Below are positions 7,951 to 15,239 of a stretch of DNA of 64,000 nt, in pieces (position 1 is the stretch's first letter; every line of letters starts with the position of its first letter). Source of the stretch: Bizionia argentinensis JUB59 (GTDB lineage: Bacteria; Bacteroidota; Bacteroidia; Flavobacteriales; Flavobacteriaceae); contig NZ_AFXZ01000029.1 in assembly GCF_000224335.1 (NCBI RefSeq), positions 41,907 through 105,906 of the forward strand, read 5' to 3'. The translations under genes were made by a program, and so were the position numbers. The notes under the pieces were generated by a model, which saw only the letters and a program-made list of their open reading frames with translations, made no database searches and was not told the origin of the DNA.

Positions 7951-8409
7951 ATGAAAATGGTAAAAATCATTGTATTAGTTTTATTGGTGATCTTTGTGGG
8001 CATTCAGTTTGTACCTTCAGAGCGAAACCAAAGTAATCTTGTACCAGAAGCCGATTTTTTGTTGGTAAACCATACACCAGAAAATATTGGGAAATTATTG
8101 CAAGTATCCTGCTATGATTGCCACAGTAACAATACAGAATACCCTTGGTATAACAAAATACAACCTGCTGCTTGGTTTTTGGAAGATCATATTAATGAAG
8201 GAAAAGCAGAGTTAAATTTTAGCACATGGGACTCCTTGTCAAGTAGACGAAAGGCGAGTAAGTTAAGGTCTATTATCAAGCAGATTGAAAGTGATGAAAT
8301 GCCACTTTTTTCATATACCTTAATTCACAGGGAAGCTGTGTTCTCTGATGCTGAAAAAAAGAATTTTATTCAATATATAACGCAATTAAAAGATAGCTTA
8401 TCACATTAA
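7951..8409 (+). CDS. Membrane-anchored haem-binding domain protein (CxxCH)
   Basis: A 152-residue protein with one N-terminal membrane helix (about residues 4-20) and a periplasmic domain containing SCYDCHSNNTEYPWYN, a single c-type haem-binding CxxCH at about residue 55, followed by the WFLEDHINEGKAELNFSTW pattern seen in the Bacteroidota haem-binding domain family. It could pass electrons or sense redox state in the periplasm. The ATG at 7951 is preferred over the GTG at 7939, because it puts the helix directly at the N-terminus. It ends 10 bp before the copper ATPase. A role in copper handling is inferred from position only. Confidence 0.8.
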   Translation: MKMVKIIVLVLLVIFVGIQFVPSERNQSNLVPEADFLLVNHTPENIGKLLQVSCYDCHSNNTEYPWYNKIQPAAWFLEDHINEGKAELNFSTWDSLSSRRKASKLRSIIKQIESDEMPLFSYTLIHREAVFSDAEKKNFIQYITQLKDSLSH

Positions 8410-8419
8410 TTTAAATATC

Positions 8420-10942
8420 ATGAAACATACATATCACATACACGGAATGACCTGCAACGGTTGTCGAAGTCACGTGGAAGAAATACTTTCTAAAGTGAAA
8501 TACGTTTTAAAAGCTTCAGTCGATTTAGAAAAAGAGGAAGCAACCATTGAAATGGAATCCCATATTCCTATTGAAAAATTTCAAAATGCTCTTAAAAATG
8601 ATGGCGGTAGATACAGTATTCATAAAAATCCCCTCCCAGGCTCCCCAAAGGGGAGGAGCAACAAAACGGATAAGAGCAAGAGTGAGAAAAGCCCCCTTCG
8701 GGGGTTGGGGGATACCTTTTATTGTCCAATGCACTGCGAAGGGGATAAAATCTACGACAAACCTGGTGATTGTCCAGTTTGTGGTATGGATTTAGTGGAA
8801 GAACAAAATTTATCGACTTCAAATTCAGAACAATGGACCTGCCCAATGCATCCAGAAGTTGTAAAAGATGAAGCAGGTCCTTGTCCTATCTGTGGTATGG
8901 ATTTAGTACCGATGCAAGCAGATAGTTCAGCAGAAGAAAAAACGTATAAAAAGTTATTGAAGAAATTCTGGATAGCATCAATATTCACCTTGCCCATTTT
9001 TATAATGGCTATGAGCGAAATGTTGACTAATAATCCATTATATGACATCATGGATCAGAAAAACTGGAATTGGGTTCAGTTTGCGCTTTCTATTCCGGTT
9101 GTTTTTTATGCGACCTGGATGTTTTTCGAGCGTGCTTATAAAAGTATCAAAACATGGAATCTCAATATGTTTACGCTTATTGGTATCGGAGCAGGAGTCG
9201 CTTGGTTGTTTAGTGTGTTCGGGATGTTTTTCCCCGATGTATTTCCAAGCCAATTTAGATCGGAATCCGGAGCAGTACACGTGTATTTTGAAGCAGCCAC
9301 CGTAATATTAACATTGGTGCTTTTAGGACAGCTTTTAGAAGCGCGTGCACACAGTAAAACCAATTCAGCCGTAAAAGAGTTGCTGAAATTAGCGCCCAAT
9401 AAAGCCACAAAAGTAGTGAATGGCGAAGATGTTGAGGTCAGTATTGATAATATTGAGCTAAATGATATACTAAAAGTAAAGCCGGGTGATAAAATCCCTG
9501 TAGATGGCGTGATAACCGAAGGCGTTACTACGATTGATGAATCTATGATTACAGGCGAACCTGTTCCTGTTGATAAAACAGAAGGCGATAAAGTGAGCAG
9601 CGGAACTATTAACGGTAATCAATCCTTTTTAATGAAAGCTGAAAAAGTAGGTAGCCATACCTTATTGTCTCAAATTATTCATATGGTTAATACTGCCAGT
9701 AGAAGTCGCGCGCCTATTCAAAATTTAGCGGATAAAGTGTCTGGTTATTTTGTGCCTGTTGTAGTTTTAATATCTTTAATAACGTTTGCCGTTTGGGCTA
9801 TTTGGGGTCCAGAACCTGCTTATGTATATGCTTTAGTCAATGCTATTGCCGTATTAATAATTGCTTGCCCTTGCGCTTTAGGACTAGCAACACCCATGTC
9901 TGTTATGGTTGGGGTTGGGAAAGGTGCTCAAAATGGTGTTTTGATTAAAAATGCGGAGGCTCTCGAGAAATTAGACAAGGTAGATACTTTAATCGTTGAT
10001 AAAACAGGAACCATTACCGAAGGAAAACCAACCGTTGAAAAAATGGGTGCTTTCAGTGATGTTTTTAGTGAAAGCGATGTGTTACAATATATCGTATCAC
10101 TAAATAGTAATAGTGAACATCCATTAGCCGAGGCTACCGTGAAATATGGTAAAGAACAAAAAGCTGAAATTATAAAATCAGACGCCTTTAGTGCTGTTAC
10201 TGGCAAAGGAGTTGAAGCTACTATCAACAATAAAAAAGTAGCCTTGGGTAATCCTAAAATGATGGAATATGCACAAGCAGAAATTACTTCACAAATGCAA
10301 GATGAAGCTAAAACCTATCAAAAACAAGGGAAAACTGTTTCGTATTTAGCTATAGATAAAATCGTTATTGGCTATGTGGTTATTGGCGATAAAATTAAAG
10401 CAACAAGCGCTAAAGCTATTAAGGAACTTCAAGATAAAGGTATTGCAGTAATCATGTTGACAGGCGATAATCATGATACAGCGCAAGCTGTAGCATCCGA
10501 ACTTAATCTAGCCGATTTTAAAGCCAGTATGCTTCCAGAAGATAAACTTAAAGAAGTAGAGAAACTACAAAAAGAAGGTAAGGTAGTTGCCATGGCTGGC
10601 GATGGAATAAACGATGCGCCAGCATTAGCAAAAAGTGATGTCGGTATTGCTATGGGCACAGGTACAGATGTAGCAATTGAAAGCGCCATGATAACTTTGG
10701 TGAAAGGCGATTTAAACGGTATTGTAAAAGCAAAACATTTAAGTCATGCTGTTATGAAAAACATCAAGCAAAATCTGTTTTTCGCACTTATTTATAACAC
10801 ATTGGGTGTTCCTATAGCAGCAGGTGTATTGTTTCCGATTTTTGGAATTTTATTATCCCCAATGATTGCAGCACTTGCCATGAGTTTTAGCTCGGTTTCT
10901 GTGATTGCAAATGCCTTAAGATTAAGAACTATTAAAATATAA
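8420..10942 (+). CDS. copA: Copper-translocating P1B-type ATPase
   Basis: An 840-residue ATPase that exports Cu(I) from the cytoplasm using ATP. In order: an HMA domain (GMTCNGC, about residues 9-68), an odd linker (about 70-98, see the repeat at 8628-8713), two short metal-binding modules with CPMHCEGD...CPVCGMDL (about 101-128) and CPMHPEVV...CPICGMDL (about 139-166), then the membrane core with the actuator TGEP motif, the CPC ion-binding motif (CPCALGLATP near 482), the phosphorylated Asp in DKTGTITEGKP near 527, the HP motif in SEHPLAEA, and the GDGINDAP hinge near 733. All catalytic residues are present. It follows the haem-binding gene by 10 bp and precedes the DUF305 gene by 6 bp, consistent with one operon. 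Confidence 0.95.
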   Translation: MKHTYHIHGMTCNGCRSHVEEILSKVKYVLKASVDLEKEEATIEMESHIPIEKFQNALKNDGGRYSIHKNPLPGSPKGRSNKTDKSKSEKSPLRGLGDTFYCPMHCEGDKIYDKPGDCPVCGMDLVEEQNLSTSNSEQWTCPMHPEVVKDEAGPCPICGMDLVPMQADSSAEEKTYKKLLKKFWIASIFTLPIFIMAMSEMLTNNPLYDIMDQKNWNWVQFALSIPVVFYATWMFFERAYKSIKTWNLNMFTLIGIGAGVAWLFSVFGMFFPDVFPSQFRSESGAVHVYFEAATVILTLVLLGQLLEARAHSKTNSAVKELLKLAPNKATKVVNGEDVEVSIDNIELNDILKVKPGDKIPVDGVITEGVTTIDESMITGEPVPVDKTEGDKVSSGTINGNQSFLMKAEKVGSHTLLSQIIHMVNTASRSRAPIQNLADKVSGYFVPVVVLISLITFAVWAIWGPEPAYVYALVNAIAVLIIACPCALGLATPMSVMVGVGKGAQNGVLIKNAEALEKLDKVDTLIVDKTGTITEGKPTVEKMGAFSDVFSESDVLQYIVSLNSNSEHPLAEATVKYGKEQKAEIIKSDAFSAVTGKGVEATINNKKVALGNPKMMEYAQAEITSQMQDEAKTYQKQGKTVSYLAIDKIVIGYVVIGDKIKATSAKAIKELQDKGIAVIMLTGDNHDTAQAVASELNLADFKASMLPEDKLKEVEKLQKEGKVVAMAGDGINDAPALAKSDVGIAMGTGTDVAIESAMITLVKGDLNGIVKAKHLSHAVMKNIKQNLFFALIYNTLGVPIAAGVLFPIFGILLSPMIAALAMSFSSVSVIANALRLRTIKI
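8628..8713. repeat. GC-rich double-hairpin repeat inserted in frame in the copper ATPase gene
   Basis: This 86-bp block is bounded by ATCCCC and GGGGAT and contains two perfect short hairpins: CTCCCC-AAA-GGGGAG at 8641-8655 and CCCCC-TTC-GGGGG at 8692-8704. It codes for a Pro/Gly/Ser/Lys-rich linker unrelated to the ATPase family. Similar C-run/G-run hairpin repeats are, to my knowledge, common between genes in flavobacterial genomes; a looser relative lies at 61490-61560 here. It looks like an intergenic-type repeat that entered a coding region without breaking the frame. Confidence 0.7.
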
Positions 10943-10948
10943 TTAATT

Positions 10949-11431
10949 ATGGAAAACACAAAACATCACTCTAGTAAAGGAAGTTATAAAACATTTTTAT
11001 TAATGCTGGTTTGTTCATTTGTCGCTATGTATGTCACTATGTATTTAAATACATACGCTATAGATCATGTGTATTTTAGCTTAACCCGTTTTTATATGAC
11101 CTGTTTGGGTATTTCAGCAATGGCAGTAATCATGTGGTTTTTTATGCGAAAAATGTATCAAAATAAAAAAAAGAACATCGCTATTCTTGCAGGTAGCTTA
11201 GTGTTATTTGTTAGTGCATTGGGATTAGTTCGTGCTCAAAAACCAATTATTGGCGATATGCTTTGGTTACGCGCCATGATTCCGCATCATTCCATTGCTA
11301 TATTAACTAGTGAAAGGGCCGATATTCAAGATCCAGAAGTTAAAAAACTGGCAAATGATATTATTGAAGCACAGCGAAAAGAAATTGAACAAATGAAAAA
11401 AATGATAAAACGTTTAGAAAATGAAAAATAA
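10949..11431 (+). CDS. DUF305 domain membrane protein
   Basis: A 160-residue protein with a His-rich N-terminus (KHHSS), three predicted membrane helices (about residues 13-35, 45-65 and 75-93) and a C-terminal DUF305-type helical part that includes DMLWLRAMIPHHSIAILTSERA, with the family MIPHH motif, and a charged helix. DUF305 proteins have a ferritin-like helical fold and often accompany copper genes; a metal role is likely but unproven. It starts 6 bp after the copper ATPase and overlaps the CusB start by 11 bp, so it is translationally coupled to both. Confidence 0.85.
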   Translation: MENTKHHSSKGSYKTFLLMLVCSFVAMYVTMYLNTYAIDHVYFSLTRFYMTCLGISAMAVIMWFFMRKMYQNKKKNIAILAGSLVLFVSALGLVRAQKPIIGDMLWLRAMIPHHSIAILTSERADIQDPEVKKLANDIIEAQRKEIEQMKKMIKRLENEK

Positions 11432-13172
11432 TAAAGTAGTCATATACATCGGTATACTAGCCATAGGGGTTCTTTTAGGCTGGGTACTCTTTAGTGGTGG
11501 TTCGTCAAGTACTGAAACGCATGACCACGACACTGTAGCAGAAACTAATCAAATGTGGACATGCTCTATGCATCCACAGATTATGCAACCAGAACCAGGC
11601 GATTGTCCTATTTGCGGCATGGATTTAATTCCGGCAGAAAGTAGTGCAGATGGTTTGATGGCGGATGAATTTAAACTAACAGAAAACGCCATGGCTTTAG
11701 CCAATATACAAACATCTGTTGTTGGTAGTACTGATACTCAAGATAAAGCCATTAAGCTTTCAGGAAAAATTGTTGAAAATGAAGAATCAAATGCCGTTCA
11801 AGTCAGTTATTTTTCGGGAAGAATAGAGCGTTTGAATGTGAGTTTTACAGGCGAAGAAATCCGTAAAGGTCAATTATTAGCAACTATCTACTCCCCAGAA
11901 TTGTATGCAGCACAACAAGAGTTGCTTACTGCAGCGTCGATAAAAGAATCGCAACCTGCTTTATATAAGGCAGTCCGGAATAAATTAAAATTATGGAAAC
12001 TATCCGAAAATCAGATAAACCAAATTGAAGAATCTGGTGAAGTGAAAGAAAATATGCCTGTTTATGCAACGGTTTCAGGTGTAGTTACTGAAAAACTGGT
12101 CGAGCAAGGTGATTATGTTAAACAAGGTCAACCTTTGTTGAAGGTTGCCAATTTAAGTTCCGTTTGGGGTAATTTTGATGTGTACGAAAACCAAATAGAC
12201 CTGTTTAAAAAAGGACAAGAGGTTAAGGTGACTTCAAATGCCTACCCAAATAAAGAGTTTAAAGGTAAAGTAGATTTTATAAATCCAACATTAAATACAG
12301 CAACCCGAACTGTTAGCCTGCGCGTGATATTGGATAATAAAAACGGTGTTTTTAAGCCTGGTATGTTTGTGAAAGCAATTATTGAAAATGTTTCAGATAA
12401 TAAAGGAGAGGTGATAACTATTCCTTCATCAGCCGTTTTATGGACAGGTGAACGTTCTGTGATATATATAAAAACGAACCCTCATGAACCCGTTTTTGAG
12501 ATGAAAGAAGTTGTTTTAGGGAATAGAATAGGTGATAATTACGAAATAGCCGAAGGATTATCTAACGGCGACGAAATAGTCACCAATGGTACATTTACTG
12601 TAGATGCTGCCGCGCAATTGCAAAGCAAAAAGTCCATGATGAATAACTCAAAAAGTAATACAGGTCACGACGATCATCAAGGAACGGACTCTCCATCTTT
12701 TAATACGAATGAAAGATTGAAAGTGTCTGTGGATTTTCAAAAGCAGTTGAAAGTAGTTTTTGATGACTATATCAAATTGAAAGACGCATTAGTTGAAGAT
12801 AAATCGAAAAAGGTGTCAGCAGAAGCTGAAAATCTGCTTACTAATTTAGCTAACATTGATATGAAATTACTGTCAGATGACAAGGCTCATAACCATTGGA
12901 TGACTTTAGAAAAAGAAATTAAAATGTATGCTAATTCAATCGCTTACGAAAAAGACATAGCATCACAAAGAAATCATTTTAAACCGTTATCTTCATATAT
13001 GGCAAACGCTTTAGAGGTGTTTGGGATTAATGAAAAAGTGTATCATCAATTCTGTCCTATGGCAGATAATGACAAGGGTGCGTATTGGTTAAGTAGGGAA
13101 GAGCATGTATTAAATCCTTATTTTGGTGATGCCATGTTAAAATGTGGCGACGTAAAACAAGTAATAGAATAA
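11421..13172 (+). CDS. cusB: CusB-type RND periplasmic adaptor with HMBD and DUF3347 modules
   Basis: A 583-residue adaptor that should link the CusA pump to the TolC-like channel in the periplasm. Residues 5-25 form a membrane anchor. Residues about 45-70 are a short heavy-metal-binding module (WTCSMHPQIM...CPICGMDLIP), nearly the same as the modules of the copper ATPase. Residues about 80-400 are the membrane-fusion core (lipoyl/barrel-sandwich segments such as VYATVSGVVTEKLVEQGDYV, then beta-barrel domains). Residues about 430-583 are a DUF3347 domain like the one at 7242-7862, ending FCPMADNDKGAYWLS. The start overlaps DUF305 by 11 bp. The adaptor lies 11 kb from cusA and tolC rather than next to them. 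Confidence 0.92.
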   Translation: MKNNKVVIYIGILAIGVLLGWVLFSGGSSSTETHDHDTVAETNQMWTCSMHPQIMQPEPGDCPICGMDLIPAESSADGLMADEFKLTENAMALANIQTSVVGSTDTQDKAIKLSGKIVENEESNAVQVSYFSGRIERLNVSFTGEEIRKGQLLATIYSPELYAAQQELLTAASIKESQPALYKAVRNKLKLWKLSENQINQIEESGEVKENMPVYATVSGVVTEKLVEQGDYVKQGQPLLKVANLSSVWGNFDVYENQIDLFKKGQEVKVTSNAYPNKEFKGKVDFINPTLNTATRTVSLRVILDNKNGVFKPGMFVKAIIENVSDNKGEVITIPSSAVLWTGERSVIYIKTNPHEPVFEMKEVVLGNRIGDNYEIAEGLSNGDEIVTNGTFTVDAAAQLQSKKSMMNNSKSNTGHDDHQGTDSPSFNTNERLKVSVDFQKQLKVVFDDYIKLKDALVEDKSKKVSAEAENLLTNLANIDMKLLSDDKAHNHWMTLEKEIKMYANSIAYEKDIASQRNHFKPLSSYMANALEVFGINEKVYHQFCPMADNDKGAYWLSREEHVLNPYFGDAMLKCGDVKQVIE

Positions 13173-13208
13173 GTGAAATCAATTAATAATAATTAAATTT
13201 TTTAAAAA

Positions 13209-13646
13209 ATGAAGAAAGTAATTTTAAGTATAGCAGTTATAGCTGCTATGGGTTTAACAAGTTGTAAAGACAATGCTAAACAAGAAACAGCGACAGAAAC
13301 AGAAGTGTCGGCAGAAATGGCTATGGCCGATTTGTCTTTTGGTGTAAGAGGAAATTGTGGTATGTGTAAAACTACCATTGAAAAAGCAGCAAATGGTGTG
13401 GAAGGTGTTTCAAGTGCCAATTGGGATGTTGATAAAAAGAAAATCGATGTAGCTTTTGATGATACTAAAACAGATGCTATGGCCATTCATAATGCTATTG
13501 CAGCATCAGGTTATGATACTGAAAAAGCAACTGGTAATTTAGATGCTTATGAAAACTTACCTGGCTGTTGTAAGTATGATCATGATATGACGATGAATCA
13601 ATCTGGCGAAGTTAAAGCAGATGATCATTCCAATAATGATATGTAA
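13209..13646 (+). CDS. Periplasmic HMA-domain lipoprotein (copper chaperone-like)
   Basis: A 145-residue lipoprotein (signal ending GLTSCKD, Cys near residue 19) with a heavy-metal-associated domain from about residue 40 to 108 carrying the CxxC-type motif GNCGMCKTTIEKA. The C-terminal tail has Cys-Cys and His residues (GCCKYDHDM, DDHSNNDM) that could also bind metal. HMA proteins carry Cu(I) between partners; export to the periplasm suggests delivery to the Cus adaptor or to the oxidase, which is inferred. It is the last gene of the copper island and is followed by hairpins at 13712-13754 and 13771-13803. Confidence 0.87.
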   Translation: MKKVILSIAVIAAMGLTSCKDNAKQETATETEVSAEMAMADLSFGVRGNCGMCKTTIEKAANGVEGVSSANWDVDKKKIDVAFDDTKTDAMAIHNAIAASGYDTEKATGNLDAYENLPGCCKYDHDMTMNQSGEVKADDHSNNDM

Positions 13647-13859
13647 AAATAAGAAAAGGACTTTTTAAAAAGAGTTTGGAGCATTTGCTTTAGGCTACTC
13701 CTATTATTTTAGACCTCACAGTTCCGATGTTTCGGGATTAAAGCCTGTGAGATCTTGGTTTGTGTAATAAAAAACCCTGTAAACATTATGTTTATAGGGT
13801 TTTCTATTTGACTTAAGTTCTTAATTTTTAGAAAAATGTAATAAGTTCTCTTAAAAAAC
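13647..13859. other. Intergenic region after the copper island with two hairpins
   Basis: No coding potential is seen. It contains an imperfect 10-bp hairpin at 13712-13754 (GACCTCACAG against CTGTGAGATC) with a TCCGATGTTTCGGGA loop, then the terminator at 13771-13803. Both are probably involved in ending the copper transcript. Confidence 0.6.
13771..13803. terminator. Rho-independent terminator, possibly bidirectional
   Basis: Near-perfect 15-bp arms (13771-13785 and 13789-13803; one G-T pair) with a very short loop, A-run on the left and TTTTCTATTT on the right. It can end the copper transcript on the plus strand and the GIY-YIG transcript arriving on the minus strand. Confidence 0.72.
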
Positions 13860-13917
13860 ACCTACTAAAAACCAAAAAACCCAATCTTTTCAGATTGGGT
13901 TTTGGTGGTGGTGCCTC
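13860..13917. repeat. 58-bp direct repeat, copy A (terminator plus start of tRNA-Phe 3' end)
   Basis: Identical to 14288-14345 except for one base. It contains the hairpin 13876-13886/13893-13903 (AAACCCAATC type, 11-bp perfect stem), which is a minus-strand terminator, and the last bases of the tRNA-Phe acceptor end including CCA. The two copies lie 428 bp apart and bracket the GIY-YIG gene. Confidence 0.85.
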
Positions 13918-13949
13918 TAGCTCCGACGCTTCGGAGGAATCAGGGACAC
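13904..13949 (-). pseudogene. Degenerate tRNA-Phe 3' fragment
   Basis: Read on the minus strand this matches the T-arm and acceptor end of the intact tRNA-Phe (TGTCCCTG, ATTCCT, GAGGCACC-ACC), but it has lost about five bases of the T-loop and gained a short block containing the perfect palindrome CTCCGA-CGCT-TCGGAG (13921-13936). There is no 5' half, so it cannot make a tRNA. It abuts the GIY-YIG stop codon (13951-13953). Confidence 0.72.
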
Positions 13950-13950
13950 G

Positions 13951-14235
13951 TTATGGAGTTGTTAGAATGTCTTTCAGAATTTCATTGTTTTCAATAATCT
14001 TATGAATAAACTTTCTGCTTTTCATTCGTTTAACAAATGTTTCTAGAAATAATGCATCCTTTTTAGTTGCACATTTATAGTCTAATACAACGTGCCAGTC
14101 TTTTGCAATTTTAGTAAAACTCCTTTTGTAACTATGGTTATTGTGTTTGTGTAATCTTAAAGTAATATCTTCTGTTTCACCTATGTAAAACTTGTCTTTT
14201 GTATTACTATAAATAATGTAGAAGCTATGATTCAA
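13951..14235 (-). CDS. GIY-YIG nuclease-family protein beside tRNA-Phe
   Basis: A 94-residue single-domain GIY-YIG protein: HSFYIIYSNTKDKFYIGETE gives the paired YII/YIG strands, followed by the LRLHKHNNHS helix with the catalytic Arg and, further on, ALFLETFVKRMKSRKF with the catalytic Glu. There is no DNA-binding extension. No ATG is available; the TTG at 14235 is the likely start, because an in-frame stop lies 15 bp upstream. It is downstream of tRNA-Phe on the same strand, between two copies of a 58-bp repeat made of the tRNA 3' end and its terminator. That is the layout of an element that targets a tRNA gene and restores its 3' end. The role is unknown; homing-type mobility is inferred. 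Confidence 0.85.
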   Translation of the reverse strand: MNHSFYIIYSNTKDKFYIGETEDITLRLHKHNNHSYKRSFTKIAKDWHVVLDYKCATKKDALFLETFVKRMKSRKFIHKIIENNEILKDILTTP

Positions 14236-14287
14236 ACGATTTTGAATTTAGAAATAAGTTAAAACTAATGAAAAAGTCAGAATATCT

Positions 14288-14345
14288 ACCTACTTAAAAC
14301 CAAAAAACCCAATCTTTTCAGATTGGGTTTTGGTGGTGGTGCCTC
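14288..14345. repeat. 58-bp direct repeat, copy B (functional tRNA-Phe 3' end and terminator)
   Basis: Partner of 13860-13917 with one mismatch. This copy joins the intact tRNA-Phe. Confidence 0.85.
14304..14331 (-). terminator. tRNA-Phe Rho-independent terminator
   Basis: A perfect 11-bp stem (14304-14314 and 14321-14331) with loop TTTTCA. On the minus strand it is followed by a T-rich run directly downstream of the tRNA CCA end. Confidence 0.82.
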
Positions 14346-14409
14346 CAGGAATCGAACCAGGGACACAAGGATTTTCAGTCCTTTGCTCTACCAACTGAGC
14401 TAAGGCACC
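14334..14409 (-). tRNA. tRNA-Phe (anticodon GAA), CCA encoded
   Basis: On the minus strand the gene begins GGTGCCTTAGCTCAG, has D-arm, anticodon stem-loop GGACTGAAAATCC (anticodon GAA), T-arm CCTGGTTCGATTCCTGG, and the acceptor strand AGGCACC pairing perfectly with the 5' end, then discriminator A and an encoded CCA. Total length is 76 nt. Promoter and terminator are both visible. Confidence 0.97.
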
Positions 14410-14426
14410 AGCGCTAATTGCGGTTG

Positions 14427-14457
14427 CAAATATAGCTAGTTTTTATTATTCACCAAA
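14427..14457 (-). promoter_or_regulatory. Consensus Bacteroidota promoter of tRNA-Phe
   Basis: On the minus strand TTTG (14457-14454), a 19-nt spacer, then TATATTTG (14434-14427) match the known -33 TTTG / -7 TAnnTTTG consensus exactly. The tRNA 5' end is 17 nt beyond the -7 box. Confidence 0.82.
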
Positions 14458-14482
14458 AGAAATTTTATAAAAAATCGTTTTG

Positions 14483-14490
14483 TAGCTTTG
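14483..14490 (+). promoter_or_regulatory. -7 box (TAGCTTTG) upstream of coaX
   Basis: This matches TAnnTTTG and lies 14 nt before the coaX start codon. No clear -33 TTTG is seen at the standard spacing. Confidence 0.5.
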
Positions 14491-14504
14491 TAACTTTAAA
14501 ATAA

Positions 14505-15239
14505 ATGATGAATTTAATAGTAGATGTTGGTAATACGTTAGTCAAATTAGCTGTCTTTCAGGGGGGTGACCTGATTGATAAAGAAAATGACGTTTTGGAA
14601 AATTTTAATGTTAATTTTGAGCAACTGCTTAAAAAATATCCGAAAATACAGAAATGTATCCTTTCTTCGGTGGGTTTATTAACCGATAAGCAGTTGGAAT
14701 TTGCAAAAAAGCAGCTAAATATTCTAATTTTAAATGGCGAAACACCGCTTCCATTTATTAACGATTATAAAACACCTCAAACTTTGGGTGTAGATCGTAT
14801 TGCTCTCGTTTGTGCAGCAGTTAAAAATTTTCCAAACCAGAATACTCTAATTATAGACGCTGGTACATGCATAACTTACGATTTTGTTACTCAGACCAAT
14901 CACTATTTAGGTGGATCTATTTCACCAGGTATTCGATTGCGATATACATCATTAAATAATTTAACAGCTAATTTACCGTTGTTAACAAAAGAAGTTCCTG
15001 AAACTATAATTGGTGATACCACGAAATCAGCGATACACGCTGGTGTTGTGCTGGGTAGTTTATTTGAAATAGAAGGTGTTATACTAACCTATCAAAGAAA
15101 ATATTCAGATTTAACAGTTATTTTAACAGGAGGAGACGCTAATTTTTTGTCTAAACAATTAAAAAGTAGCATATTTGCCCATCCTAATTTTTTATTAGAA
15201 GGGTTAAACTACATTTTACAATATAATTCAAACGAATGA
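14505..15239 (+). CDS. coaX: Type III pantothenate kinase
   Basis: A 244-residue cytoplasmic kinase for the first step of coenzyme A synthesis (pantothenate to 4'-phosphopantothenate). It has the ASKHA-fold signatures of CoaX: N-terminal LIVDVGNTLVKLAVF, the GVDRIALVCAAV segment, DAGTCITYDFV near residue 125 and LGGSISPGIRLRYTSLNNLTANLP. The length is normal. The start is ATG at 14505 or the adjacent ATG at 14508. The stop overlaps the following outer-membrane protein by 4 bp (ATGA), so the two are translationally coupled; this opens an envelope-related operon that runs to lptC. Confidence 0.95.
   Translation: MMNLIVDVGNTLVKLAVFQGGDLIDKENDVLENFNVNFEQLLKKYPKIQKCILSSVGLLTDKQLEFAKKQLNILILNGETPLPFINDYKTPQTLGVDRIALVCAAVKNFPNQNTLIIDAGTCITYDFVTQTNHYLGGSISPGIRLRYTSLNNLTANLPLLTKEVPETIIGDTTKSAIHAGVVLGSLFEIEGVILTYQRKYSDLTVILTGGDANFLSKQLKSSIFAHPNFLLEGLNYILQYNSNE

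Noticed and set aside
8547..8846. Open frames on both strands across the ATPase repeat block
   Set aside because: They arise from the stop-poor GC-rich repeat and overlap a clear ATPase reading frame.
13712..13754. Hairpin with TCCGATGTTTCGGGA loop as a riboswitch
   Set aside because: It lies after the last copper gene and before a terminator, on the wrong side of any coding start; a 3' end hairpin is simpler.
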